A stretch of 64,000 nucleotides of DNA from Cycas panzhihuaensis (Eukaryota; Cycadophyta). The stretch covers positions 183,093,741 through 183,157,740 of the forward strand of contig CM041465.1 of assembly GCA_023213395.1 (NCBI GenBank), given 5' to 3'. The notes beneath the pieces were generated by a model. The model had not been told where the DNA came from. It searched no databases and saw only the letters and a list, made by a program, of their open reading frames with translations. A program made the translations under genes and the position numbers. The stretch's first letter is position 1; every line of letters starts with the position of its first letter. Of this stretch, positions 62,914 through 64,000 are shown piece after piece.

Positions 62914-63743
62914 TGTTAGAGAGAGAATGAAGGTACAATAACCTTAATATGTCATTTAATACTTGAAATAAACTTAAATAGAATAATAAAAATCTTACCT
63001 TGCTCTCTTGCATGGTTAGATCATACCTTCTTTGGTGGAGAGATTACTTCGTAAAGTGTTGTTGTGCACTTGCTTGCTCCTTGCTTTCCATGGCTCTCCA
63101 CTTCAGCAGTATTTCGCTTGTCAACATAACAACATGTGTTGCTTCTATTATTTATGAGTTTATATAGGACAAAACTTAGCTTAGGGGGTAGCTTGGCTAA
63201 GAAGCTTACCTCTTAATTCACCAATGAAAGGTCACCTCTTATACATCAGTTTCCATAACCATCTTGATGATTCTAAGTTAACTCAACCTCCTCTTTTAAT
63301 AACTATGCAACACCCCTTTCGGCTTTTTAACGTTAACCATTATCTTTTCTCTTATGAATTTTAAGTTCCTATTTTAATTATAAGCATCTTAGGCATCAAA
63401 GGAAGGACTAATTCCCTCATATGATTTAATTTATGAGGGTCTTGAACATTAAAGGGGTAAAATTCTCTGTTGTGATAGTCACACTATTTTCAAGTGCAAT
63501 TAACCTCTCTTGCATAAGATCATCATCATTCCCAATGTTTGAACAATCAATGATGGAGAGGACAATGATTCCATGCATTAATGGAGAGAGAATCTCTCAT
63601 ATAAATACATCATGTGTACATCAAAGGCCCAATGCATGTTGGCCATGTCACAAGTACATAAAAGAGGGGTTGGACGCATAGCCCTCAACTTTACCTTAGG
63701 AAACTTTAGAAACAAAAGATAGAACATTATTATTTCTCTAATA
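62914..63743 (-). repeat. 3' LTR of CoI (about 830 bp)
   Basis: In element sense TATTAGAGA (TG mutated to TA at the start) to CTCTAACA, so the ends form an inverted repeat around TTAGAGA/TCTCTAA. Flank GGTGA (62909-62913) should be the TSD. Right boundary follows from the purine tract; the exact first base is inferred. Confidence 0.8.
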
Positions 63744-63744
63744 C

Positions 63745-64000
63745 CCTCTCTTAATGTATTTTTGTTTTCAACTCCAAGTAGTTGTCTGAGATATTGAAAT
63801 TTATCTTTTGGAAGGGCTTTGGTGAAAATATCAGCAAGTTGTTTTTCGTTGCTGCAGTACAATAAATCTATTTTCTTGCTTTGAACCTTTTTCTTGATGA
63901 AGTGATGGTGAACTTCAATGTGTTTGGTTTTGGCATGGAATACTGAACCGTTTGTTAATTTGATAACGCTTTTGTTATCACAAAAATTGGATGTAGGTTG
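63745..64000 (-). CDS. pol: Copia RNase H C-terminus, open frame (CoI)
   Basis: From the window edge, in one unbroken frame: FCDNKSVIKLTNGSVFHAK, TKHIEVHHHFIKKKVQSKK, LLYCSNEKQLADIFTKALP, KDKFQYLRQLLGVENKNTLR. This is the RNase H end of a copia polyprotein. The frame then runs through the purine tract into the LTR and stops at 63578, so the native stop codon has probably been lost. No stop or shift is seen in the 85 or so codons, better than most neighbours. Confidence 0.88.

Larger units (their letters stand above)
62914..64000 (-). mobile_element. CoI: 3' end of a Ty1/copia element, continuing past the right edge
   Basis: RNase H C-terminus (64000-63745), purine tract (complement of CCCTCTCTTA, 63744-63753) and an 830-bp 3' LTR (62914-63743). 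The 5' part lies outside the window. The LTR is unlike those of the other copia elements here. Confidence 0.85.

Noticed and set aside
1-64000. A novel non-transposon system such as a defence island or biosynthetic cluster
   Set aside because: Every supported coding segment is assigned to gag or pol of an LTR element, and no cluster of other genes is visible.

Overview
This is plant nuclear DNA made almost entirely of LTR retrotransposons in various stages of decay. Supporting evidence is AT-rich sequence, Ty1/copia and Ty3/gypsy polyproteins, 5-bp target-site duplications (TSDs), and primer-binding sites (PBS) of the TGGTATCAGAGC type that match the 3' end of plant initiator tRNA-Met. A large, repeat-rich seed-plant genome fits; a gymnosperm is possible but the sequence does not prove it. 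I see no host gene, rRNA, functional tRNA or CRISPR array. All coding pieces are transposon domains, and nearly all are broken by stops or frameshifts.

Labels used: Gy = Ty3/gypsy, Co = Ty1/copia. Left part (1-20544): GyA (+) enters from the left edge and ends with a 1052-bp LTR at 4163. It sits inside the RNase H of CoA (+), whose 228-bp 3' LTR ends at 4746. After 419 bp of unassigned DNA comes CoB (-), a dispersed element (5166-20544). CoB is interrupted by the full-length CoC (+, 5336-10632, TSD AGATG) and the full-length CoD (-, 13055-18828, TSD GAGAC). The CoB 5' LTR (20043-20544) abuts the 5' LTR of GyC.

Central part (20545-55860): GyC (+) is an old, large gypsy element carrying an archaeal-type RNase H upstream of its reverse transcriptase. 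Its pieces are scattered by later insertions: a 775-bp composite TRIM (20566-21340, TSD GAAGG) in the 5' LTR; a truncated copia (CoE, 22996 to about 24045) after gag; a solo LTR (25778-31710, TSD ATGCC) that itself holds full-length CoF (26384-31691, TSD GTTGT); full-length CoG (32140-39784, TSD ATATT/ATGTT) inside RNase H; and GyB (-, 42967-55694, TSD ATACA) in the 3' LTR. GyB is interrupted in turn by CoH (-, 44161-50363).

Right part (55861-64000): unassigned AT-rich DNA carries full-length GyD (+, 56167-61855, TSD TATAT) and the 3' end of CoI (-, 62914 to the right edge).

CoB, CoD, CoE and CoH form one related copia group. CoC and the solo LTR form a second. GyA and GyB form one gypsy family. 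Comparing relatives inside one window is what makes the better observations possible: a composite TRIM with inverted LTRs and a captured CCA-ended tRNA-iMet fragment, LTR promoter palindromes whose two arms change together between copies, a conserved leader hairpin, a microhomology deletion, and repeated loss of catalytic residues by G-to-A change.
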